DNA of 5,476 nt from Thermoplasmata archaeon (GCA_022750355.1 JAKIVW010000107.1:1268-6743); one strand, 5' to 3'; shown: positions 1 through 5,476, counted from the stretch's first letter. Numbers and translations: made by a program. Notes: generated by a model from the sequence alone, not told the origin.

Positions 1-1
1 C

Positions 2-829
2 AAGTACTCCCTGTACCGGAAGTCGCCGAAGGCGATGCGGAAACTCCGGGGAAAGCTGCAGATCGTTTTCCAGGACCCGTTCAGCTCGTTGAGCCCGCGG
101 ATGCTCATCAAGGACATCCTTTCCGAACCCTTGGAGGTCCACCACGCCGGCACGCGCGCCCAGCGGGCGGCGCGGGTCACGCAACTCCTGAAAGACGTCG
201 GCCTCAACCCCGAGCACGAGTGGCGGTTCCCGCACGAGTTCTCCGGTGGTCAGCGTCAGCGGATCGGGATCGCGCGGGCGCTCGCCCTCCGGCCGGAGTT
301 CATCGTCCTGGACGAGCCGACCAGTGCGCTCGACGTCTCGGTACAAGCCCAGGTCCTCAACATCCTGAAGAAGCTCCAGGCCGACCAGCGCCTCGCCTAC
401 CTGTTCATCTCGCACCACCTCTCCGTCGTCCGTGCCATGGCGCACCGCGTCGTCGTCATGTATCTGGGGGTCGTGGTCGAGACGGCCGAGACTGACCCGC
501 TCTTCACCCAACCCCTCCACCCGTACACCCAGGCGCTCCTCTCGGCGATCCCGATCCCCGACCCGGAGCTGAAGCGCGAACGGGTCGTGCTCCAGGGAGA
601 TGTGCCCAGCCCCGCGGCCCCACCTTCCGGATGCCGGTTCCACACGCGGTGCCCCGCCGTGATGCCGGTATGTTCCCAGATCGACCCTCCGATGCTCGAA
701 GTCCGCCCGCGTCATTTCGTGGCGTGCCATTTGTATCCGCAGGGGATCCAGGATACCGGCGCGAAGTCGGTGGCCGAAGCGCTGAACGAGCGCCTCCCCG
801 CCGCTCCGCTCTCGGCGACCGCCGCGTAG
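2..829 (+). CDS. oppF: Oligopeptide/dipeptide ABC transporter ATP-binding protein, OppF/DppF type (5' partial)
   Basis: This is the cytoplasmic ATPase subunit of a peptide-type ABC importer, one of the two nucleotide-binding subunits that power uptake through an OppB/OppC channel. The reading frame is open to the left edge, so 275 residues are visible and roughly 50-60 N-terminal residues with the Walker A motif lie outside. In visible-residue numbering one sees the Q-loop (Q24 in QIVFQDPFSSLSPRM, the OppF style), the ABC signature FSGGQ (80-84), Walker B FIVLDEP with D104 and E105, the D-loop SALD, and the switch histidine H138. Residue 139 is histidine where the family usually has aspartate (SHD). 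The C-terminal oligopeptide-transporter extension follows (HPYTQALL onward), with four cysteines spaced C-x5-C-x6-C-x17-C (211, 217, 224, 242). In related DppD proteins this type of motif holds a [4Fe-4S] cluster. The tail is Ala/Pro-rich. The ATPase family is certain; the substrate is not known, and DppF is an equally good name. Confidence 0.95.
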   Translation, partial: KYSLYRKSPKAMRKLRGKLQIVFQDPFSSLSPRMLIKDILSEPLEVHHAGTRAQRAARVTQLLKDVGLNPEHEWRFPHEFSGGQRQRIGIARALALRPEFIVLDEPTSALDVSVQAQVLNILKKLQADQRLAYLFISHHLSVVRAMAHRVVVMYLGVVVETAETDPLFTQPLHPYTQALLSAIPIPDPELKRERVVLQGDVPSPAAPPSGCRFHTRCPAVMPVCSQIDPPMLEVRPRHFVACHLYPQGIQDTGAKSVAEALNERLPAAPLSATAA

Positions 830-835
830 TCCGTC

Positions 836-843
836 GGAGGTGA
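836..843 (+). promoter_or_regulatory. Strong Shine-Dalgarno site GGAGGTGA
   Basis: The eight bases GGAGGTGA are fully complementary to the usual archaeal 16S rRNA 3' end. They begin seven bases after the oppF stop codon. A GTG overlaps the site at 840 and cannot be its start, so the GTG at 846 is the best start for the following membrane protein. The placement implies translation from the oppF transcript. Confidence 0.7.
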
Positions 844-845
844 CC

Positions 846-1301
846 GTGGGCTCCTCGACCCCCCTCGGATCTCCCGGGGATGCGATGCCCGGCGACGAAA
901 TGGCGTACCGGGAGCGGTTGGAGGAGGTTCAGGAGGAGAAGCGGGCGGCGCTCCTGGACCCGGGCCCGCCGTGGAAAGAGTGGTTCCTCCACGACGGTGC
1001 GAAATGGTGGGTCGGGCTCGGCTTCCTGGTCATCGACACGTGGTTCGTCGCCGGTGGCCTCGAGGGCGGCCTCCTCGCCCTCGGTCTCGTCCTCCTCATC
1101 CCCACGACCTATCTCGAGTTCCTCCTCTGGCGGTTCCTCTGGTACCGCCCCCCCTTCGACCGCCCCGTTCGGGGCGATTTTCACCGGTCCTGGATCCGTC
1201 CGGTGGAGTTTGGGCGCTGGACCCCGGAAGGCAACTACGTTCAGGCCCACGGGAGGGCCGCCCTCGGCCCCCAGGGCCCGAACCCGAGAGAGTTCATCTA
1301 G
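846..1301 (+). CDS. Small two-helix membrane protein of unknown function
   Basis: I do not recognise this 151-residue protein. Numbered from the GTG at 846, it has a charged N-terminal helix (about 18-38, alternating Glu/Arg/Lys), a short Pro/Trp segment, and two predicted membrane helices (about 53-70 and 73-99) separated by a Gly-rich turn. The first helix contains an aspartate (D64). A hydrophilic C-terminal tail of about 50 residues follows, rich in Arg, Pro and Gly. Nine tryptophans (about 6%) cluster at the membrane boundaries. The frame is supported by strong G/C preference at third codon positions and by the Shine-Dalgarno site at 836-843. Other in-frame starts are GTG 840 (overlaps the ribosome site) and ATG 885 or 900 (no good ribosome site). 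It lies 16 bases after oppF and probably shares its mRNA, so it could be an accessory of the transporter, but nothing in the sequence proves that. Both ends of the protein are likely on the same side of the membrane. Confidence 0.75.
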   Translation: MGSSTPLGSPGDAMPGDEMAYRERLEEVQEEKRAALLDPGPPWKEWFLHDGAKWWVGLGFLVIDTWFVAGGLEGGLLALGLVLLIPTTYLEFLLWRFLWYRPPFDRPVRGDFHRSWIRPVEFGRWTPEGNYVQAHGRAALGPQGPNPREFI

Positions 1302-1322
1302 CGGCCGCGCGCGCGCAGTGAC

Positions 1323-1330
1323 CTAAATAG
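1323..1330 (+). promoter_or_regulatory. TATA-like box (CTAAATAG) upstream of rpe
   Basis: This short A/T-rich island sits in very GC-rich sequence in the gap between the membrane protein and rpe. Its centre is about 26 bases before the GTG at 1352, the usual TATA-to-transcription-start distance in Archaea, so transcription could begin at or next to that codon and give a leaderless mRNA. No clear BRE purine element is seen upstream. The AGGA at 1329-1332 could instead act as a weak ribosome site for a GTG at 1340. Confidence 0.45.
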
Positions 1331-1351
1331 GACGCCGACGTGCAAGGCGCC

Positions 1352-2047
1352 GTGCCCTCGACCGAACCCCGCCTGCGACTCGCACCCTCCTTGCTGAGCG
1401 CGGACTTCGGAGCGCTCGGGGATGCGATCCGGGCGGCGGAGGCGGGCGGGGCCGATGCGTTCCACCTGGACGTGATGGACGGACATTTCGTACCGAACAT
1501 CTCCTTCGGGCCGGCGCTCGTCGCGGCGGTGCGGGCCCGGACCCGGCTTCCCCTCGACCTGCATCTGATGATCGAGGAACCCCTCCGGTACGCCGAGGCG
1601 TTCCGGGCGGCGGGGGGAGACACGCTGGTCTTCCACATCGAATCGCACTCGGACCCCGAGGCGACGATCCGCGAGGTCCATCGGCTCGGGGCCGGGGTCG
1701 GCCTCGCGATCCGCCCGGACACTCCGTTCTCGGCGGTCGAGGCGTTCGCCGACCGCGTCGAGCAGATCCTCGTCATGAGCGTTCACCCCGGATTCTCCGG
1801 GCAGAAGTTCCTCCCGGACGTCCTCCCGAAGGTCTCCGCCGCGCGACGGCGACTCTCCTCCCTCGGCTCCGCCGCGGACGTCTCGATCGACGGGGGGATC
1901 ACCCCCGCGACCGCCGGAGCGGCGGCGGCCGCGGGCGCGACGTTCTTCGTCTGCGGCAACTCGGTGTTCACCGGCGGACCGGTCGCCGACAACCTCCGTG
2001 GACTCCGGGCGGCGGTGACCGAGGGGAGCGCTCGTGCGGTTCTCTGA
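1352..2047 (+). CDS. rpe: Ribulose-phosphate 3-epimerase
   Basis: This enzyme interconverts D-ribulose 5-phosphate and D-xylulose 5-phosphate in the non-oxidative pentose phosphate pathway; it is a cytosolic, metal-dependent TIM barrel. At 231 residues it matches the family (about 220-235). Numbered from GTG 1352, the hallmarks are LAPSLLSADF near the N-terminus, FHLDVMDGHFVPNISFG with metal ligands H38 and D40, LDLHLMIEEP with H71, MSVHPGFSGQKF over the phosphate/active-site loop, and SIDGGI with D180. D40 and D180 correspond to the acid/base aspartates of characterised enzymes. The barrel ends with the phosphate-binding segment FFVCGNSVFTG. All key residues are present, so it should be active. 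An in-frame GTG at 1340 would add four residues; 1352 is preferred because the TATA-like box would place transcription start there, but this is not settled. The stop overlaps the start of the ligase gene, so the two are probably co-transcribed. Confidence 0.94.
   Translation: MPSTEPRLRLAPSLLSADFGALGDAIRAAEAGGADAFHLDVMDGHFVPNISFGPALVAAVRARTRLPLDLHLMIEEPLRYAEAFRAAGGDTLVFHIESHSDPEATIREVHRLGAGVGLAIRPDTPFSAVEAFADRVEQILVMSVHPGFSGQKFLPDVLPKVSAARRRLSSLGSAADVSIDGGITPATAGAAAAAGATFFVCGNSVFTGGPVADNLRGLRAAVTEGSARAVL
2021..2026 (+). promoter_or_regulatory. Shine-Dalgarno-like site (GAGGGG) for the ligase start
   Basis: This purine run lies inside the rpe 3' end, seven bases before the GTG at 2034. It supports that GTG as the ligase start and a coupled rpe-lig translation unit. 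Confidence 0.5.
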
Positions 2048-3830
2048 GCTCGCCGCCGCCTACGAGCGGCTGGAGGCGACCAAGAAGCGTCTCGAGATGC
2101 GGGTCATCCTGGTCGAGATGCTGCGACCTCTGCGTCCCCCCGACCTCGGGCGCGTGCTCTACCTGTCGCAGGGAATGCTCCGTCCGGAGTACGAAGGGGT
2201 CGAGCTGGGAGTGGCCGACTCCCTCGCGCGGAAGGCGGTCGCCCTGGCCACGCACGTACCGGAGGCGGAGGTGGCCCGACGAACGAAGGAGGTCGGGGAC
2301 CTCGGCAGCACGGTCGGTCGACTGCTCGAGGAGCAGTCGCGGCTCGCGACGGACGACCCGTTGACCGTCGCCGGAGTCTATCACGAACTCGAGGCGATCG
2401 CGGCGGCCAAGGGGGCCGGGTCCCAGGAGGTCAAGGTCCGCATCCTGACCGACCTCCTGGGTCGCGCCACTCCGGTTGAGGGGAAGTTCCTCGTTCGATT
2501 CGTCCTCGGGACGTTGCGCGTGGGAGTACGGGAGATGACGATCCTGGACGCCCTCACGGAGGTCTACGCCGACGGGTCCAAGCCGGCCCGGCTCCGGATC
2601 GAGAGCGCGTTCAACCTGTCGAGCGACCTACGGCTGATCGCGGACGCTCTGGTCGAGGGGGGGCTCGCGAGCCTCGACCGGATCGGGCTCGAGGTCGGCC
2701 GGCCGGTCCGGCCGATGCTGGCCGAGCGGGAACCCAGCCTGGACGAGGTCCTCAAACGGATGGACGGACGCGCGGCGGTCGAGTACAAGTACGACGGGCT
2801 CCGGGTCCAGGCGCACATCGCCCGCGACGGGACGGTCCGTCTGTTCTCCCGTCGCCTGGAGGAGACCAGCGCCCAATTCCCCGAACTCGTGCGGGACCTG
2901 CCGAAAGCGGTGACGCATCTTCCGGCGATCGTCGAGGGCGAGTGCGTTCCGATCGACCCCGAGACCGACGAGATCCGGCCCTTCCAGGAGGTCTCCCGAC
3001 GTCGAGGACGCAAGCACGACCTCGAAAAGGCGGAAAGCGAGATCCCGGTCTGTCTCTTCCTGTTCGACGTGCTCCTCTCGGGGGAGACCGCGGTCTGGGA
3101 GAAGGACCTCCCCGATCGGCGGGCGGTACTCGCCTCCATCGTCCGACCCGGGGAACGGGTCCGACTCGCCACCCAGCGGGTCGTGACGACCACCGAGGAG
3201 GCGACCGCCTTTCTGGACGAGGCGATCGCGGCGGGCGGGGAGGGACTGATGGCGAAGTCCCTCGCCGTCGGGAGCAGCTACCACGCGGGGGCCCGCGGGT
3301 TCTGGTGGATCAAGTACAAGCGGGACTACACGGTCGGACTCACGGACTCGATCGACGGGGTCGTGGTCGGAGGTTTCCAAGGACGAGGCCGTCGCGCCGG
3401 CCAGTACGGCGCCTTCCTGCTCGCCTCGTATGACCCCGCGAAGGACCGGTTCGAGTCGTTCTGCAAGGTCGGTACCGGGTTCGACGATGCCGCTATGGCC
3501 GCGATGCCTCCGCGTCTCCACCGCTTCCTCGCGCCGGAAAAGCCCCCCGAGGTCGAGTCCGGGATCGTCCCCGACCAGTGGTTCCGTCCGGGGGTCGTCC
3601 TCGAGGTCCGCGGGGCGGAACTGACGTTGAGCCCCGTCCACCGGGCCGCGTTGGGGGCGATCCGTCCGGAGGTCGGTTTCGCGCTTCGGTTCCCCCGGTT
3701 CACCGGACGGATCCGCGAGGAAAAAGGGCCGACCGATGCGACGACCGCCCTCGAACTGGTCGAGATGTACCGCTCGCAGGTTCGTCAGGCGACGGCGGAG
3801 CCGGCGGAATCTCCTCCGGAGAAGGAATAG
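2034..3830 (+). CDS. lig: ATP-dependent DNA ligase (archaeal replicative type)
   Basis: This protein seals nicks with 5'-phosphate and 3'-hydroxyl ends in replication and repair, through a lysyl-AMP intermediate. The 598 residues fit the archaeal/eukaryotic Lig1-like family (about 550-620). An all-helical DNA-binding domain (about 1-205) is followed by the nucleotidyltransferase domain and a C-terminal OB fold. Motif I is EYKYDGLR with adenylated lysine K252; motif Ia is FSRRLEE; motif III is VEGECV around E301/E303; motif IIIa is FLFDVL; motif IV is EGLMAK (E403-K408); motif V is WWIKYK (K427, K429); motif VI lies at LRFPRF...RIREEK (551-564) before PTDATT. All catalytic motifs are intact. 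The last 12 or so residues are a Glu/Pro-rich disordered tail. The start is GTG, supported by the site at 2021-2026, and it overlaps the end of rpe by 14 bases. ATP is the expected cofactor, but some archaeal ligases also use ADP, GTP or NAD+, which sequence alone cannot decide. Confidence 0.97.
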   Translation: MRFSELAAAYERLEATKKRLEMRVILVEMLRPLRPPDLGRVLYLSQGMLRPEYEGVELGVADSLARKAVALATHVPEAEVARRTKEVGDLGSTVGRLLEEQSRLATDDPLTVAGVYHELEAIAAAKGAGSQEVKVRILTDLLGRATPVEGKFLVRFVLGTLRVGVREMTILDALTEVYADGSKPARLRIESAFNLSSDLRLIADALVEGGLASLDRIGLEVGRPVRPMLAEREPSLDEVLKRMDGRAAVEYKYDGLRVQAHIARDGTVRLFSRRLEETSAQFPELVRDLPKAVTHLPAIVEGECVPIDPETDEIRPFQEVSRRRGRKHDLEKAESEIPVCLFLFDVLLSGETAVWEKDLPDRRAVLASIVRPGERVRLATQRVVTTTEEATAFLDEAIAAGGEGLMAKSLAVGSSYHAGARGFWWIKYKRDYTVGLTDSIDGVVVGGFQGRGRRAGQYGAFLLASYDPAKDRFESFCKVGTGFDDAAMAAMPPRLHRFLAPEKPPEVESGIVPDQWFRPGVVLEVRGAELTLSPVHRAALGAIRPEVGFALRFPRFTGRIREEKGPTDATTALELVEMYRSQVRQATAEPAESPPEKE

Positions 3831-3832
3831 AG

Positions 3833-3863
3833 CCGACCGGCGCCCGCTCCCGGGGGCGGTCGG
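3833..3863 (+). other. GC-rich inverted repeat between lig and oppB
   Basis: CCGACCG (3833-3839) and CGGTCGG (3857-3863) form a perfect 7-bp stem with a 17-base loop, starting three bases after the ligase stop. An alternative fold pairs CGCCC (3841-3845) with GGGCG (3854-3858) above a 5-bp base. No T-run follows, so it is not a typical archaeal or intrinsic terminator. It may protect the 3' end of the rpe-lig mRNA or be a chance product of high GC. Confidence 0.4.
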
Positions 3864-3911
3864 AAAGGTCAAGCCGAGTGCGCGGACGTAGTGCGGGCGG
3901 CGACCCCCTCC

Positions 3912-5138
3912 ATGCGGCTGTCCATCTACATCCTGCGACGGGTCCTCCTCCTCATTCCCGTCATCATCGGCGTCGCCTCGGTCACGTTCGTCCTCGTGAG
4001 CGCCCTGCCGATCCCGGCCCGTCTCTCGGCCATGTACGGCAGCCCCGGGTTCCGGGACCCCTGGATCTACAGCCCGACCGAGCCGTGCCAACCGCCGCAC
4101 GAGGCCCAACAGTGCTACAACCCGACCTACTACCGCTACCTGAATCGTTCCGGCCTCGGCGATTCGATTCCGGTGCAATGGGTGCACTATCTCGAGAACG
4201 TGTTCACCTTCCATTGGGGGACCGTCAGCAATTTCAGTACCGTCGCGGGAGCGTTTCCGGGGACCGGGGGTCGGCCGGTCTCGAGCGTGCTCGCCTGGTT
4301 CCTCCCCTACACCCTCGAGCTCGTGGGGCTCTCGATGGTCATCTTGCTCCTCATCGCCTTCCCGGTCGGCCGGCTGGCGGCCGCTCGACGTAATCAGCCG
4401 GCCGACCACGCCGCCCGCGCCTTGTCGTTCACGGGGTTCGCCATCCCGACCTACCTGTTCGGCTCGATCTTGATCACGGTCACCGCGATCGCGATCGGCT
4501 CCGCCACCGGCTACTTTGCCAAGAGTCCGTGGTGCCCGATGGGCGAAGTGAGTTGGAACGAAGTTCTCGGCTCGTGGCCGAACGCCCTCTGCTTCCCCGA
4601 CAATCAGTACCCTGCGTGGATCACGTCAGGATACATCAGCCACCCGACGGGGTTCCCGACGGTCGATGCCTTCGTCAACGGCGCGCCGTGGCTGGGCGTC
4701 GACACGCTCCTCCGGCTCATCCTCCCCGCGTTCGTGATCGCCTTCGCCCACCTCGGGCTCATCCTCCGGTATGTCCGCAACAGCTCGCTCGAAGTGATGA
4801 ACCTCGACTACGTTCGCACCGCCCGGGCCGAGGGGATCAGCGAGAAGGTCGTCATCAATCGGCACGTGGGCCGGAATTCGAACACCCTCACGGTCACCGT
4901 GCTCGCGGTCTCGTTCGCGACGTTCTTCGGATGGTTGCCGGTCGCCGAGACCCTGTTCTCCCTCAACGGGGTGGGGCTCATGATCGCGCTCTCCGCCCAG
5001 AATCCGGTCGACTTCGCGGTCCTCACGGGGGCGACGTTGATCCTCATCTTCATGGTCGTCATCGCGAACGTCATCGCGGACGTCATCGTCGCCTACCTCG
5101 ACCCCCGGGTCCGCCTCGGCGAGACCATGAGCATCTGA
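3912..5138 (+). CDS. oppB: Peptide ABC transporter permease, OppB/DppB type
   Basis: This is an integral membrane subunit of a peptide/nickel-type ABC importer, normally paired with an OppC-type permease, a binding protein and OppD/OppF ATPases. From ATG 3912 it has 408 residues, against about 310-340 for typical OppB. It starts with the classic MRLSIYILRRVLLLIPV and has six predicted membrane helices (about 8-30, 132-157, 172-198, 267-288, 325-347, 368-395). The EAA coupling loop that contacts the ATPase is seen at about 299-318 (DYVRTARAEGISEKVVINRH). The end LDPRVRLGE is typical of the family. The extra length lies in two external loops: about 31-131, carrying C59 and C68, and about 200-264, carrying C208 and C227. 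These could form disulfides. A GTG at 3891 would add seven residues ahead of the family-typical start and has no clear ribosome site. No oppC follows within the window; the ATPase oppF lies about 3 kb upstream. The substrate cannot be told. Confidence 0.93.
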   Translation: MRLSIYILRRVLLLIPVIIGVASVTFVLVSALPIPARLSAMYGSPGFRDPWIYSPTEPCQPPHEAQQCYNPTYYRYLNRSGLGDSIPVQWVHYLENVFTFHWGTVSNFSTVAGAFPGTGGRPVSSVLAWFLPYTLELVGLSMVILLLIAFPVGRLAAARRNQPADHAARALSFTGFAIPTYLFGSILITVTAIAIGSATGYFAKSPWCPMGEVSWNEVLGSWPNALCFPDNQYPAWITSGYISHPTGFPTVDAFVNGAPWLGVDTLLRLILPAFVIAFAHLGLILRYVRNSSLEVMNLDYVRTARAEGISEKVVINRHVGRNSNTLTVTVLAVSFATFFGWLPVAETLFSLNGVGLMIALSAQNPVDFAVLTGATLILIFMVVIANVIADVIVAYLDPRVRLGETMSI

Positions 5139-5140
5139 GA

Positions 5141-5161
5141 CCCCCCGCCCCGACCGGGGGG
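5141..5161 (+). terminator. GC hairpin just after oppB, possible 3'-end element
   Basis: A run of six C (5141-5146) and a run of six G (5156-5161) make a perfect 6-bp stem with a 9-base loop, two bases after the oppB stop. The position suits a transcript 3' end, but no T-tract follows, so termination is only a possibility. Confidence 0.35.
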
Positions 5162-5192
5162 ATCCGCCTCCCGACCTCCCGTGCCCTCGGCC

Positions 5193-5215
5193 GAGCCGCC
5201 GCCGACATGCGGCTC
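5193..5215 (+). other. Inverted repeat in the oppB-PRC intergenic region
   Basis: GAGCCGC (5193-5199) and GCGGCTC (5209-5215) form a perfect 7-bp stem with a 9-base loop. It lies immediately before the TATA-like box of the next gene. It could be a transcript-end hairpin or a dimeric regulator site near the promoter; high GC makes chance possible. Confidence 0.35.
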
Positions 5216-5217
5216 CG

Positions 5218-5233
5218 CCCAAAGGCATAAGAA
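5218..5233 (+). promoter_or_regulatory. Likely archaeal promoter (BRE-like AAAGG plus TATA-like CATAAGAA)
   Basis: CCCAAAGG followed by CATAAGAA is the most A-rich stretch of the intergenic region and resembles a BRE/TATA pair. The TATA-like centre near 5229 predicts a transcription start near 5255, leaving a leader of about 13 bases before the ATG at 5268. No clear Shine-Dalgarno site lies in that leader. Confidence 0.5.
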
Positions 5234-5267
5234 GGGAAGACCGCGTCGGCGAACCACGGAATAGTCC

Positions 5268-5476
5268 ATGCTCGTCGAGATGACCGAACTCATGGGTCGC
5301 CAGATCTACACCCCCGATGGTCGCCTGCTCGGGGAGGTCGACAACGTCATCGTGGACGTGGAAGCCGCCAAGATCGACGGGATCTACGTCGACGAAACCA
5401 GCCCGATGTTAGTGGAGGATTCCCGCCCCACGAGTGTCCCGTACCGGTGGGTCGCGGCCGTCAACGATGTCGTGCT
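5268..5476 (+). CDS. PRC-barrel domain protein, archaeal stand-alone type (3' partial)
   Basis: The reading frame starts at ATG 5268 and runs off the right edge after 69 full codons; proteins of this type are usually about 80-100 residues, so only a little is missing. The sequence MLVEMTELMGRQIYTPDG, then LLGEVDNVIVDVE, then VPYRWVAAVNDVV follows the pattern of short archaeal PRC-barrel proteins, a beta-barrel fold related to the C-terminal domain of RimM and to photosynthetic reaction-centre H subunits. No membrane helix or signal peptide is visible in the part seen, so it is probably cytoplasmic. In haloarchaea, related PRC-barrel proteins (CdpB1/CdpB2) act with SepF and FtsZ in cell division; whether this one does is inference. 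A second in-frame ATG at 5280 would remove four residues; 5268 is preferred because the family usually begins with a few residues before the MTEL-like segment. It appears to have its own promoter, so it is probably transcribed separately from oppB. Confidence 0.85.
   Translation, partial: MLVEMTELMGRQIYTPDGRLLGEVDNVIVDVEAAKIDGIYVDETSPMLVEDSRPTSVPYRWVAAVNDVV

Noticed and set aside
504..1250. A 248-residue minus-strand frame across the oppF end and the membrane protein gene
   Set aside because: Low-complexity Glu/Arg/Pro-rich translation, no recognisable domain, and it runs across a gene boundary; best seen as a shadow.
1302..1318. Alternating CG run (possible Z-DNA or a repeat element)
   Set aside because: Only about 16 bases long and expected in sequence of this GC content; no repeat partner is seen.
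3891..3911. GTG at 3891 as the oppB start
   Set aside because: It would add seven residues before the family-typical MRLSIYILRR start and has no convincing ribosome site; ATG 3912 is the better choice, although 3891 cannot be excluded.
3578..4393. A 271-residue plus-strand frame overlapping the end of lig and the start of oppB
   Set aside because: It conflicts with the correct frames of both genes and gives an Arg/Pro/Gly-rich product without any family signal.
2628..4409. A 593-residue open frame on the minus strand across lig and oppB
   Set aside because: It is antisense to two clearly recognised genes, spans their intergenic gap, and encodes an Arg/Asp/Glu/Pro-rich low-complexity product as expected from the shadow of GC-rich coding sequence.
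5050..5095. Repeated GTCATCGCG-like units near the oppB 3' end
   Set aside because: They encode the Val/Ile/Ala membrane helix VVIANVIADVIVAYL; the repetition follows from codon bias and a hydrophobic helix, not from a DNA repeat.

Overview
The window is a GC-rich stretch of what looks like an archaeal genome, with every supported gene on the + strand. Three things point to Archaea: a ~600-residue ATP-dependent DNA ligase of the archaeal/eukaryotic replicative type, a PRC-barrel protein of the short stand-alone archaeal form, and TATA-like boxes at plausible archaeal distances upstream of two genes. High GC, frequent GTG starts and a peptide-type ABC transporter would fit a GC-rich Thermoplasmatota or related euryarchaeal lineage from soil, sediment or a metagenome. 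That placement is inference; no rRNA or other strong marker is present.

Layout: (1) 2-829, the C-terminal ~275 residues of an OppF/DppF-type peptide-transport ATPase, cut off before the Walker A motif by the window edge. (2) 846-1301, an unrecognised small two-helix membrane protein rich in tryptophan, placed 16 bases behind oppF with a perfect Shine-Dalgarno sequence. (3) 1352-2047, ribulose-phosphate 3-epimerase (rpe), with its own TATA-like box. (4) 2034-3830, ATP-dependent DNA ligase, overlapping the rpe stop by 14 bases and probably translationally coupled to it. (5) 3912-5138, an OppB/DppB-type permease with two enlarged extracytoplasmic loops, each carrying a cysteine pair. (6) 5139-5267, an intergenic region with two GC hairpins and a TATA-like box. 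(7) 5268 to the window end, the start of a PRC-barrel protein.

The transporter genes belong to one importer class: OppF hydrolyses ATP and OppB forms half of the membrane channel. They are separated by an unrelated rpe-lig pair, and no oppC follows oppB in the window. Rpe belongs to the non-oxidative pentose phosphate pathway and the ligase seals nicks in DNA replication and repair. The PRC-barrel protein resembles archaeal proteins linked to cell division or RNA handling.

No mobile element, CRISPR array, tRNA or rRNA gene was seen. I do not find a clear undescribed multi-gene system. The most useful leads are the uncharacterised membrane protein, the orphan permease with unusual loops, the aspartate-to-histidine change after the OppF switch histidine, and the PRC-barrel protein.
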